Assembly (NCBI RefSeq): GCF_013280595.1
Contig: NZ_JAAATY010000038.1
Coordinates: 22,258 to 86,257, forward strand
Reading direction: 5' to 3'
DNA: 64,000 nt
DNA from: Kibdelosporangium persicum
GTDB lineage: Bacteria > Actinomycetota > Actinomycetes > Mycobacteriales > Pseudonocardiaceae
Part shown: one piece after another, positions 9,015 through 18,300 of the stretch
Layout of the letters: each line of letters starts with the position of its first letter
How positions within the stretch are numbered: position 1 is the first letter of the stretch
Program-made: the position numbers and the translations under genes
Notes under the pieces: model-generated
The model's database searches: none
What the model was told of the DNA's origin: nothing
Seen by the model: the letters and a program-made list of their open reading frames with translations, nothing else

Positions 9015-10076
9015 GTGGCCGCCAATTCCGAGGCCCGGCCTGTGAAATGCGTGATCTGGGACCTCGACGACACGGTCTGGGAAGGTGTGCTGCTCGAGGA
9101 CTCGCGAGTGCGTCCGCGGCCCGAGGTGCTGGAGGTGCTCCGCGCACTGGACAGCCGGGGAATCCTGCACTCGATCGCCAGCCGCAACGACCCGGCGGCC
9201 GCCCGCGCCAAGCTCGACGAGCTGGGCATCGGCGAACTGTTCCTGTACCCGCAGATCAACTGGGGCTCCAAGGCGGAGTCCGTCGCGCGGATCGCGCGAC
9301 GGCTCAACCTCGACCCGGACTCGTTCGCCTTCGTGGACGACCAGGCCTTCGAGCGTGAAGAGGTCAACTCGCGGTTTCCGGCCGTGCGGTGCTTCGACGC
9401 CGCACAGGTCGCCGGACTCCCCGGGCTGCCCGCGTTCCGGCCCGCCTTCGTGACCGAGGAGTCGCGGCAACGCAGGCACATGTACCGGGCGGCCATCGAC
9501 CGGGACGAGGCGGCCGAGGAGTTCACCGGCACCTCGGCGGAGTTCCTGTCCACTTTGGACATGGTGTTCACGGTCGCGCCGGCCACCACCGAGGACCTCG
9601 GCCGGGCGGAGGAGCTGACCGTCCGGACCCACCAGCTCAACACCACCGGGCGGACGTACTCCCACGCCGAGCTCGACCAGCTGCGGCGCTCCGGCGACCA
9701 CCTGCTGCTGATGGCCGAACTGACCGACCGGTTCGGTTCGTACGGCAAGATCGGCCTGGCCCTGGTGGAACTGGGCCAGGAGGCCTGGCGGCTCAAACTG
9801 CTGCTGATGTCCTGCCGGGTGATGTCGCGCGGGGTCGGCACAGTGCTGCTGAACGAGATCCAGCGGCTCGCCGCCGCCGCCGGTGTCCGGCTGCGGGCCG
9901 ACTTCGTCGTCAACGACCGCAACCGGATGATGTACGTGACCTACCGGATGGGTGGCTTCCGGGAGGTGTCCCGCGACGGCGACGAAGTGGTCCTCGAAGG
10001 CCCCGAGGACATCCCGCCGATCCCGCACTATCTGGCCGTCCGTGGTGTGGCCGGTGCGGGTCTGGGGCGTGGCTGA
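9015..10076 (+). CDS. fkbH: FkbH-like HAD glyceryl transferase/phosphatase
   Basis: 353 residues. N-terminal HAD domain with nucleophile motif WDLDDTVWEGVLLED and SIASRNDP; a GNAT-like C-terminal half (HQLNTTGRTYS, RVMSRGVGTVLLNEI). FkbH proteins take 1,3-bisphosphoglycerate, remove phosphate and load the glyceryl group on the discrete ACP, the first step towards hydroxymalonyl-ACP. GTG start at 9015 has a GGGAGG ribosome site. The set of FkbH, FkbI, FkbJ and FkbK types is complete within 3.4 kb. The next gene overlaps its stop. Confidence 0.93.
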   Translation: MAANSEARPVKCVIWDLDDTVWEGVLLEDSRVRPRPEVLEVLRALDSRGILHSIASRNDPAAARAKLDELGIGELFLYPQINWGSKAESVARIARRLNLDPDSFAFVDDQAFEREEVNSRFPAVRCFDAAQVAGLPGLPAFRPAFVTEESRQRRHMYRAAIDRDEAAEEFTGTSAEFLSTLDMVFTVAPATTEDLGRAEELTVRTHQLNTTGRTYSHAELDQLRRSGDHLLLMAELTDRFGSYGKIGLALVELGQEAWRLKLLLMSCRVMSRGVGTVLLNEIQRLAAAAGVRLRADFVVNDRNRMMYVTYRMGGFREVSRDGDEVVLEGPEDIPPIPHYLAVRGVAGAGLGRG

Positions 10077-11065
10077 TGCGACAACCGATCCTGGCCGACA
10101 GCGTGCGGCTGGCCGACGACGGCGTGCACATCCTCGACCGGCGGGTGTTCCCGGCGCGGCAGGAGTGGGTGCGTTGCGCCACGGTCGAGGACGTGGCGAA
10201 GGCCATCGAGGACATGGTGACCCAGTCGTCCGGTCCGTACTTCGCCACGGCGTGGGCGATGGTGCTGGCGGCGCGGGAGTCCGTCGGCAGACGCGAACCA
10301 TTGGACCACTTGCGATGGGCGGGGGAGCGGCTCATCGCGACCCGGCCGACGAACAACCACCAGCGCACCGCCGTGCACGCCGTACTGTCCGTTGTGGACG
10401 AAACCGACGTCGTCGGCTCGGCGCTGGCAGGCGCGCGGGCCGCGGACGAACAGTACCGCGCCCGCAGCCGCGCGCTCGGTGCCCATACCGCGGACCTGTT
10501 GGCGGACGGCGCGTCCGTGCTGACCCATTGCTGGGCCGACCTGTACCTGGTCGAGCTGGTCACCGCCGCGCGGGCGGCGGGCAAGACTTTCACCTTCCAC
10601 TGCACCGAAACGCGCCCGTACCAGCAGGGCGCCCGGCTGACCGCGCAGACCCTGGCCGAGATGGGCGTGGCGACCACGCTGATCACCGACGGGACGGGCG
10701 GCGCGGTGCTGGCCTCAGGACAGCTCGACGCGCTGGTCACCGCCGCCGACCGGGTCACCATGGACGGTCACGTGGTGAACAAGGTCGGCACGCTCGGCCT
10801 CGCGGTCGCCGCGCACACCTATGGCGTGCCGTTCCTGGCCATGGTGCAGGCCCCGGATCGGCTTGCCGCGACCGCGGCCGACGTGCCGATCGAGTACCGG
10901 GCGGGCGCCGAGGTGCTGGCCGCCGCCGGTGTCACGCATCCGGGAATCCGGGGCCATTACCCGGCTTTCGACGTCACGCCGCCGCGGTTCGTCACCACGG
11001 TGGTCACCGACCGCGGCCCGTTCGCCCCGCAGGCGCTGGCCGGCTACTACCAGGAGGAGCCGTGA
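10076..11065 (+). CDS. MtnA-like (methylthioribose-1-phosphate isomerase / eIF2B family) sugar-phosphate isomerase
   Basis: 329 residues. Matches the aldose-1-phosphate isomerase family: THCWADL with Cys152 at the catalytic cysteine position, ETRPYQQGARLTA, an ITDGTGG segment (the usual form is ITDxMA) and AADRVTMDGHVVNK with the catalytic Asp near 225. Known family reaction: 5-substituted ribose-1-phosphate to ribulose-1-phosphate. Start ATG shares bases with the FkbH stop (TGATG). It is followed by MtnB-like and acireductone-dioxygenase-like genes, so a salvage-like route has been recruited into the cluster. The substitutions around the phosphate and substrate loops suggest a substrate other than methylthioribose. 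That is inference. Confidence 0.85.
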   Translation: MRQPILADSVRLADDGVHILDRRVFPARQEWVRCATVEDVAKAIEDMVTQSSGPYFATAWAMVLAARESVGRREPLDHLRWAGERLIATRPTNNHQRTAVHAVLSVVDETDVVGSALAGARAADEQYRARSRALGAHTADLLADGASVLTHCWADLYLVELVTAARAAGKTFTFHCTETRPYQQGARLTAQTLAEMGVATTLITDGTGGAVLASGQLDALVTAADRVTMDGHVVNKVGTLGLAVAAHTYGVPFLAMVQAPDRLAATAADVPIEYRAGAEVLAAAGVTHPGIRGHYPAFDVTPPRFVTTVVTDRGPFAPQALAGYYQEEP

Positions 11066-11691
11066 CGCGCTCCGATGAGACGAACGTGGCGTTCGCCTGC
11101 CGGGCGTTGCTCAAGGAGTCCATCCGGTACGCCGAAATGGGCTGGATGCGCGGTACCTCGGGCAACCTGTCCCTCGTACTGGCCCGGGACCCGTTGCGGC
11201 TGGCAGTCACCGCGAGCGGTGTGGACAAGGGCGAGTTGACCGCGGCTGATGTGGTGCTCGTCGACGGAGCCGGTACGGCACTGTCCGGCCCTGCGCCGTC
11301 GGCGGAGGCCGAGTTGCACGCGCGGATCGCCGCCGTCGCCGGAGCCGGCGCGGTCGTCCACGTCCACGCGCTCGCGCCGGTGCTGGCCGCGGAGCGGTGG
11401 CCGGGCGGTGTGCCGTTGACGGACGTGGAAATGCTCAAGGGGTTCGGCCGGGCCGCACACGGCGACAAGGTCGTCGTTCCGGTGATCCCCAACGACCAGG
11501 ACATGCGAGTGCTCGGCGACGCCTTCGAGACCGGGTTCCGCGCGGACACACCGGCGCTGATCGTGTCCCGGCACGGCATCTACGTGTGGGGCACGGACCT
11601 GCGCCAGGCCAGGCACCGGCTGGAGTGCCTGGAATGGCTGCTCAGGTTCGCCCTCGCGACGAGCGCCGAACACCCGGAAAGGGGAATGTGA
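11062..11691 (+). CDS. MtnB-like class II aldolase/dehydratase
   Basis: 209 residues, class II aldolase/adducin fold. GTSGNLSL is the phosphate-binding loop, VVHVHALAPVL and SRHGIYVWG carry the metal-binding histidines, and the tail ARHRLECLEWLLRFA resembles methylthioribulose-1-phosphate dehydratase. Family members either dehydrate a ketose-1-phosphate or cleave it to DHAP and an aldehyde. GTG start at 11062 overlaps the MtnA-like stop after GGAGGAG. It probably acts on the product of the preceding isomerase. Confidence 0.85.
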   Translation: MTRSDETNVAFACRALLKESIRYAEMGWMRGTSGNLSLVLARDPLRLAVTASGVDKGELTAADVVLVDGAGTALSGPAPSAEAELHARIAAVAGAGAVVHVHALAPVLAAERWPGGVPLTDVEMLKGFGRAAHGDKVVVPVIPNDQDMRVLGDAFETGFRADTPALIVSRHGIYVWGTDLRQARHRLECLEWLLRFALATSAEHPERGM

Positions 11692-12257
11692 TGACGTTGC
11701 TGACCGTATGGGCCGATGACGATCCGTCCTCGGTGTTGTCACGGACCACGGACGGCGAGCAGATCGCCCGCGAGCTCAAGCCGCTCGGCGTCCGCTTCGA
11801 ACGCTGGCCACTGGCCGGCGACCTGCCCGCCGAGCCGACCCCGCAGGAGGTCCTGGCCGCGTACGCGCCGCACGTGCGGCGCGTGATCGACACCGAGGGG
11901 TACGTGCTCGTCGACGCGATGTCGATGAGTCCGTCCGGCGATCCGGAACGCGCCGCGGAGGCGAGGCGGAAGTTTCTCGCCGAGCACACCCACGACGATG
12001 ATGAGGACCGCTTTTTCGCCCGCGGCGCCGGAGCGTTCTACCTGCACATCGGCGGCAAGGTGTACGCCGTCCTGTGCGAGGCGGGCGACATGCTGAGCGT
12101 TCCTGCCGACACTCCACACTGGTTCGACATGGGCAGCCGCCCCGACTACGTGGCCATCCGCTTCTTCCACCAGGAAGACGGCTGGGTGGGCGACTTCACC
12201 GGCAGCAGGCTCGCTGAGGCGCTGCCGGATTTCGACACGCTCTTCGCGGCCCGGTGA
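11691..12257 (+). CDS. Acireductone dioxygenase-like cupin (MtnD family)
   Basis: 188-residue cupin. Metal ligands are present at the family's spacing: His99-x-His101-x3-Glu105 (EHTHDDDE) and His143 (TPHWFDMG). Acireductone dioxygenases cleave an aci-reductone, with iron, to a 2-oxo acid and formate. ATG shares bases with the stop of the MtnB-like gene. No MtnC or MtnW enolase-phosphatase is visible. The only HAD protein nearby is FkbH-like, so the phosphate-removal step of a classical salvage route is missing or supplied elsewhere. Confidence 0.86.
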   Translation: MTLLTVWADDDPSSVLSRTTDGEQIARELKPLGVRFERWPLAGDLPAEPTPQEVLAAYAPHVRRVIDTEGYVLVDAMSMSPSGDPERAAEARRKFLAEHTHDDDEDRFFARGAGAFYLHIGGKVYAVLCEAGDMLSVPADTPHWFDMGSRPDYVAIRFFHQEDGWVGDFTGSRLAEALPDFDTLFAAR

Positions 12258-12305
12258 CAACGGTCGCGGTGACAACGGTTGCTGTGCCGAACGAAAGGAC
12301 AAGGC

Positions 12306-14018
12306 ATGTCGCTGCGTAGTTCGGCTTGGTACGGCGGCCAGGACCGTAACGCGTACATCCACCGCGCCTGGATGCGCCGCGGCGCACCCGCCGACGCGTT
12401 CACCGGGCGGCCGCAGATCGCCATCGCCAACACCGCCTCCGATTTCACCCCTTGCAACAGTCACCTGAACGAGGTCGCCGAGAGCGTCCGGCAGGGCGTC
12501 TGGGCCGCCGGTGGCGTGCCGTTGAACCTGCCTGTGGTCTCGCTCGGCGAGACGAACATGCGGCCGACGGCGATGCTGTGGCGCAACATGGCCGCCATGG
12601 CCATCGAGGAGATGTTGCGGGCCAACCCGATCGACGGTGTCGTGCTGCTCGGTGGCTGCGACAAGACGATCCCCTCGCTGCTGATGGCCGCCTCCTCGGT
12701 CGGCCTGCCCGCCGTCGTGATGCCCGGCGGCCCGATGCTCACCGGCACCTTCCGCGGGAGACCGCTCGGCTGCGGAACGGACGTGTGGCGACTGAGCGAA
12801 GAGGTCCGGGCAGGCACGTTGCCCGCTGAGGCGTTCCTGGAGTCCGAGTCGTCGATGATCCGCAGCCGCGGGCACTGCAACACGATGGGCACCGCCTCCA
12901 CCATGGGCCTGCTGGCCGAGGCGCTCGGCATGGTCCTGCCGGGCACCGCGGGCATTCCGGCATCGGACAGCCGGCTGCTGGCGCGGGCGCACGAGACAGG
13001 CCGGCTGGCCGTGGAGATGGTCAGGCAGGCACGTCGTCCGGCGGACATACTCACCGCCGGAGCGTTCCACAACGCGATCGTGGCACTGGCCGCGATCGGC
13101 GGGTCGACCAACGCGGTCGTCCACCTGCTCGCGATCGCCGGCAGGCTCGGCGTGCCCCTCTCACTCGAGGACTTCGACCGGATCGGCGCGGACGTGCCAC
13201 TGCTGGCCGACCTGCAACCGGCAGGCCGGTTCCTGATGGAGGACCTGCACCGGGCCGGTGGGCTGGCGGCCGTGCTGAACCAAGTCGCCGACCTGCTCGA
13301 CAAGGACGCGGTCACCGTCACCGGCCGGCCGTTCGTGGACTACCTGGCCGGCGCGGCGATCTGGGATCCGGAGGTGATCCGGACCCGGGAGGCGCCACTG
13401 CGACCGCACGCCGGGATCGCCGTGCTGCGAGGCAACCTCGCCACGGACGGCGCGATCATCAAACCGGCCGCGGCCTCGGAACACCTGCTGACACACCGCG
13501 GCCGGGCCGTGGTCTTCGACTCGGTCGAGGACCTGACGGCGCACATCGACGACCCGGACCTCGATGTCGACGCGGACTCGGTGCTGGTGCTGCGAGGCTG
13601 CGGGCCACGCGGCTACCCCGGGATGCCCGAGGTGGCGAACCTGCCGCTGCCGTCGAAACTGCTCCGCGCCGGCGTGCGCGACATGGTCCGGGTCTGCGAC
13701 GGCCGGATGAGCGGAACGGCTTACGGGACCGTCGTGTTGCACGTCGCTCCCGAAGCCGCCGCGGGCGGGCCGCTGGCGAAGGTCCGTACCGGTGACTGGA
13801 TCACCCTCGACGTCGCCAACCGCCGCCTGGATGTCGAGGTCCCCGACGCCGAACTGGCCGCCCGCGAGATTCCGTCCGCACTGACGGCGTCGCTCGCCAG
13901 GCCACGCCGCGGCTGGGAACAGCTCTACGTCGACACCGTCACCGGCGCCGACGTGGGCGCCGATCTGGACTTCCTGGTCGGCGCCAGCGGTGACACGGTC
14001 GCCCGCGAGGGCTACTGA
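12306..14018 (+). CDS. IlvD/Edd-family dehydratase, sugar-acid (arabinonate) dehydratase type
   Basis: 570 residues. Iron-sulfur cysteines are at Cys50 (TPCNSH), Cys118 (GGCDKT) and Cys191 (GHCNTMGTAST). The N-terminal pattern and LGETNMRPTAMLWRNMAAM resemble L-arabinonate-type sugar-acid dehydratases more than the branched-chain amino acid enzyme. Reaction class: 2,3-dihydroxy acid to 2-oxo-3-deoxy acid. Start ATG at 12306 follows GAAAGGAC; an in-frame TTG at 12279 lacks a ribosome site. Last gene of the rightward operon, closed by the hairpin at 14029. It probably feeds a 2-oxo acid to one of the cluster's aminotransferases. Confidence 0.88.
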   Translation: MSLRSSAWYGGQDRNAYIHRAWMRRGAPADAFTGRPQIAIANTASDFTPCNSHLNEVAESVRQGVWAAGGVPLNLPVVSLGETNMRPTAMLWRNMAAMAIEEMLRANPIDGVVLLGGCDKTIPSLLMAASSVGLPAVVMPGGPMLTGTFRGRPLGCGTDVWRLSEEVRAGTLPAEAFLESESSMIRSRGHCNTMGTASTMGLLAEALGMVLPGTAGIPASDSRLLARAHETGRLAVEMVRQARRPADILTAGAFHNAIVALAAIGGSTNAVVHLLAIAGRLGVPLSLEDFDRIGADVPLLADLQPAGRFLMEDLHRAGGLAAVLNQVADLLDKDAVTVTGRPFVDYLAGAAIWDPEVIRTREAPLRPHAGIAVLRGNLATDGAIIKPAAASEHLLTHRGRAVVFDSVEDLTAHIDDPDLDVDADSVLVLRGCGPRGYPGMPEVANLPLPSKLLRAGVRDMVRVCDGRMSGTAYGTVVLHVAPEAAAGGPLAKVRTGDWITLDVANRRLDVEVPDAELAAREIPSALTASLARPRRGWEQLYVDTVTGADVGADLDFLVGASGDTVAREGY

Positions 14019-14028
14019 CCCGCAGCCG

Positions 14029-14066
14029 CCGGACGGCCGCCTCCCGGAAGGGAAGCGGCCGTCCGG
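14029..14066. terminator. Bidirectional terminator hairpin
   Basis: Perfect 12-base-pair stem (14029-14040 with 14055-14066, CCGGACGGCCGC and its complement). The loop itself can pair TCCC with GGGA around GGAA. It lies between the stops of the convergent dehydratase and aminotransferase genes. Confidence 0.85.
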
Positions 14067-14099
14067 ACGTTCGGGGCCACACCGCGAAGCGGTGGACGA

Positions 14100-15380
14100 T
14101 CAGGTCGTGCGCAGTGCGTCGCGCAGGACGTCGAGCCCGCGGTCGAGGCGGGGGATGTCGATGTTCAACGGCGGCAACACCTTGATGACGTCCTCGTGGC
14201 GGCCGCACAGTTCCACGATCAGGCCGTTGTCGAAGGCGAGCCGCTGGACGCGCGCGGCACGGCCGGGCCCGCCGGCATCGCTGAGGTCGATGCCCAGGGC
14301 CATGCCGGCGCCGCGGACGGTGAAGTCCGCTGTGGACAGTTCGCGGCCGAAGCGGCCGAGACGGCGGACGGCGACGGCGAGATCCGTGCGGAACTTCGGT
14401 TGCCGCCAGAGCTCGCACGCCGCCGTCGCCGCGACGAACGCCAGCTGGTTGCCCTGGAACGTGCCGGAATGCTCGCCTGGCTCCCAGATGTCGAGCTCAC
14501 GACGCAGCAGCACGAGCGACATCGGCAGGCCGTAACCGCCGACGGACTTCGCGACGGTGACGATGTCCGGTGTGATTCTCGCGTGCTCGAAGCAGAAGTA
14601 CGTTCCGGTCCGGCCGCAGCCGACCTGGATCTCGTCGCAGATCAACAGCACGCCGTACCGCTCGGTGAGCTCCCGCAGCCGGCGCAGCCAGTCGCCTGAC
14701 GCCGGGTACACGCCGCCCCGCATCTGCATCGGCTCGACGATCACCGCGGCAGGCAGGTCGACGCCGGACGAAGGGTCGGTCAGCAGGCGGTCGATGTAGG
14801 CGACCGAGTCGAACGGCCCGCCGGGACCGTCTTCATAGGGCACGAAGGTCACGTCGTATCCGCCGGTGCCCCCGCGCCGCAGTTGACGTTCGCCGGTCAC
14901 GGCAAGGGAACCACGGGACAAGCCGTGGTAGGCGCCGCTGAAGGCGATGACGCCGCGGCGGCCGGTAACCTTGCACGCCAGCTTGAGCGCGGCTTCCACG
15001 GCGTCGGTGCCGGTCGGGCCGCAGCACTGCACTTTGTAGTCCAGGTCGTGGGGCCGCAGGACTGTCTCGGCGAACGTCGTCAGGAAGTCGCGTTTGGCGA
15101 CGGTGTACATGTCGAGGCCTTGCACGAGGCCGTCGGCGGCGAGGTACTCGGTGATCCGGCGCTTGATGAAGTCGTTGTTGTGCCCGTAGTTCAGTGCGGC
15201 CGCGCCGCAGAAGAAGTCGATGAACATCCGGCCGTCGGCGGCGTACAGCTCGGCGCCTTTGGCCCGGTGGAACACCACCGGGAACTTCCGGCAGTAGACG
15301 CGGACCTCGGACTCCAGGTCGTCGAAGACCGTGAAGTCGACGGCCTTGGCGACGTGCGGGACGAAGGGAGCGATGGTCAT
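14100..15380 (-). CDS. Class III aminotransferase, EctB-like (diaminobutyrate-2-oxoglutarate type)
   Basis: 426 residues. Full class III PLP aminotransferase: CCGPTGTDAVEAALKLA, FSGAYHGLSRGSLAVTG, CDEIQVGCGRTGTYF, and Lys278 in TVAKSVGGYGLPMS as PLP lysine. The arrangement resembles EctB, which makes 2,4-diaminobutyrate from aspartate semialdehyde. It starts 12 bases after the NRPS stop on the same strand, so the two are cotranscribed. It either makes a diamino acid for the second, unassigned NRPS pocket or aminates the 2-oxo/aldehyde product of the 10076-14018 enzymes. Ectoine genes A and C are absent here, so ectoine synthesis is unlikely. Confidence 0.9.
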   Translation of the reverse strand: MTIAPFVPHVAKAVDFTVFDDLESEVRVYCRKFPVVFHRAKGAELYAADGRMFIDFFCGAAALNYGHNNDFIKRRITEYLAADGLVQGLDMYTVAKRDFLTTFAETVLRPHDLDYKVQCCGPTGTDAVEAALKLACKVTGRRGVIAFSGAYHGLSRGSLAVTGERQLRRGGTGGYDVTFVPYEDGPGGPFDSVAYIDRLLTDPSSGVDLPAAVIVEPMQMRGGVYPASGDWLRRLRELTERYGVLLICDEIQVGCGRTGTYFCFEHARITPDIVTVAKSVGGYGLPMSLVLLRRELDIWEPGEHSGTFQGNQLAFVAATAACELWRQPKFRTDLAVAVRRLGRFGRELSTADFTVRGAGMALGIDLSDAGGPGRAARVQRLAFDNGLIVELCGRHEDVIKVLPPLNIDIPRLDRGLDVLRDALRTT

Positions 15381-15392
15381 GTGTCCGTCCTC

Positions 15393-18300
15393 TCATGTAA
15401 CGGCTTCGGCCGCCTCAGCCTGTGCGATCACGGTGTTGAGCACCTCGCAGAGGCTGGGCACGTTCGACGGCTTCATCACGCCGCCGTGGTCGCCCGGGAC
15501 GCGGTGGACGTCGACGCCCTCGCCGGAGAGTGCTTCCCAGCGGGCGACGTAGCCGGCGAAGCACTGTCCGGAGGAGACGATGTGGGTGCTGTCGGCGAGC
15601 GCGTCACCGGCGAGGAGGTGGAGCTTGCCGGGGAAGTGCCGGTGCGGGTACCGCAGGATCGCGTCCATGGTCTCCCGCCAGATCCGTACCGTGCGGGGCC
15701 AGGCCGCGCCGACACCACGCTCGGGCAGATCCATGCCGACGTGCTCGTCGATGTCGGTGGACACGTCTCGGTACAGCTCACGGATCTCGGCGCGGTGCTC
15801 AGGGGTGTCGGCGGCGTCGCCGACGCGGGCGATCAGGTTCACCAGGTGTTCGAGCCTGCGCACTTTGGCGGAATGGTCGTGCATCTGCGGGCGTGTGCTC
15901 GCGTCGAGCACCGGGTCGAGCAGGAAGAACGTGACCTGTTCGCCCTCAGCGACCAGCCGTCCGGCCATTTCGGCTGCGATGGCACTGCCGCCGCACCAGG
16001 CGAACAGCCGGTACGGGCCGTGTGGCCGGGCCTCGCGCAACTCGGCGTAGTGCCGCCCGGCCAGCTCCCGCACCGACGGCAGGTCGGTGCGGGAGCCCAG
16101 GTCCGGCCATTCGAACGCGGCCAACGGGATTTCGGCGTCCAGGTGGGGCAGCAGCCGCTGGTACCAGTGCGCGCTGCCGCCGCCCGGGTGTACGCAGAAC
16201 AACGGGGCACGGGAACCGGTGCGCCGCAGCCACATCAGCGCACGGGAGGGTGCGGAGCCGTCAGCGGCCGGTGGCTCGGCGGCCAGCCGCCCGGCCAGCC
16301 CGGCGATCGTGGGCTTTTCCAGGAACGACCGGAATGTCAGCCGCAGGCCTTGGGTCTCGCGCAACCGGGTGATGACGCGCATCATCGCCAGGGAATGCCC
16401 GCCGAGGTCGAAGAAGTCGTCGTGGATGCCGATCCGCTCCACGTGCAGCGCGTCCGCCCACGCCTCGGCGAGTGCCTGTTCCAGTGGGTTGCGCGGGTCG
16501 ACGTGAGTCGCGGCGGCGGACCGTGAGCCCTGTGGGGACGGCAGCGCGGCCCGGTCGGTCTTGCCGGCCGTGGTCAACGGGAAGCGGTCCAGCGCCACGT
16601 AGTACGTGGGCACCATGTGTTCCGGCAGCCGGGCCCGGAGGTGCTCCCGCAGCTCCGCAGGCGATGGCCCGTCGGCCGGGCGCGTGTACGCCACCAGGGT
16701 GGCGTCCCGCGTACCGGGCCGGTGCACGGTCACGGCCGCTGCCTCCACTCGTGGGTGGGCGGTGAGCACCTGCTCGACCTCGCCCAGTTCGATTCGGAAG
16801 CCACGCACCTTCACCTGGTGGTCGCCCCGGCCGTGGTACCGCAAGGCCCCGTCGGCCATGCGGGACACGACATCACCGGTGCGGTACATCCTGGCACCGG
16901 GCACGGCACCGAACGGATCCGGCACGAACCGGTCGGCGGTGAGGCCGGGCTGGTTGAGATAACCCCGGGCGAGCCCGGTGCCACCGAGGTACAACTCGCC
17001 GCGGACTCCGTCGGGCACCGGGTGGCCGTTGGCGTCGAGCACGTAGGCGCGGACGTTGTCCAGCGGTGACCCAATCGGCGGCCACGGGTCGTCCGTGATG
17101 GCGTCGATGTGGTTGAGGGTGGCGTACACAGTGGCCTCGGTGGGGCCGTAAGCGTTGGTCACGCGTACGTGCCGCGACCAGCGTGCGGCCTCGTCGCCGG
17201 GCAGCGCCTCACCGGCTGAGAACAGGTGACGCAGTCGCGGAAAGCTTTCCGGGCGCAGCATTCCGAGCATCGCCGGAGGCAGCGACATGTGAGTGATCAG
17301 GCCGGACTGTGCGCCCAGATCGCCGGGGCCGGCGCTCGGCGACGGCAGCACAAGTGTGGCGCCGTTGGTCAGGGCGAGCACGGTTTCCCAGACGGACACG
17401 TCGAAGCTCATGGACGCGAACTGCGACACGTGGTCGCCGGGCCCCACGTCGACGTGCTCACGCGACACGTGCCGCAGGTCCAGCAGCGGTCCGTGTGGCA
17501 CCGCGACACCCTTCGGCCGGCCGGTCGACCCGGAGGTGTAGATGACATAGGCGAGGGTGTCCGTCGTGACTGTCACATCGGGCACGTCGGGCATGCCCTC
17601 CGCGGTGCCGAGGGAGTCGATGGTCAGCACGGCTGTCTCTCCGGCGGGAGTGCTCGCGCGCAGCTCTCTGGTGGTCAGCACGACCTTGGGCGCCGCGTCG
17701 GCGATCATGTGCCGTACCCGGGCGCCCGGCAGGTCCGGGTCCAGTGGCAGGAAGGCCCCACCCGCCTTGAGCGTCGCCAGTTGAGCCACGACGAGCTCAG
17801 GCGTCTTCGGCAGGTACAGGCCGACCGAGGACTCAGGGCCGACGCCCAGCGCGATGAGGTGATGCGCCAGCTGGTTGGCCTCGCGGTCAAGCTCCCCGTA
17901 ACTCACCACTCGGTCGTCCTGTATGACGGCCGCCGCGTCCGGCGTGGCCGCGGCGTGCGACTCGACGAGCTGGTGGACGAGAGAGCCGGTCGGGTGGGCG
18001 CGGACGGTGTGATGCCGCAGCGTGGCCTCGCGGTCGGCCGGAGGCAGGCCGATAGACCGGGGATTGCCGGCCGGGTCGGCGGCCATCGCCTCGAGGACGT
18101 GCCGGTAGGTGCGGCCCAGCAACTCGACCCGGGCCCGGTCGATCCGGTCCGGGCGGGCGTCCAGGGTCAGGTGACCGGGGAACGCGACGGTGATGATCGG
18201 CATTTCGCTGGGACTGAAGTCGTCGACAAGGTCCACAGTGGAGTCCCCGGCCAGCACGTGGAAGTCGAGGTAGGTGAACGCGACGTCGGCAAGCGGCCCG

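Noticed and set aside
9389..10075. In-frame extension upstream of the MtnA-like protein
   Set aside because: Overlaps the well-supported FkbH gene for its whole length. The ATG at 10076, overlapping the FkbH stop, is the sensible start.
8073..10301. A 742-codon open frame on the minus strand
   Set aside because: It lies antisense to the acyl-CoA dehydrogenase and FkbH genes, is rich in Arg, Pro, His and Gly, and has no domain. It is a high-GC frame shadow.
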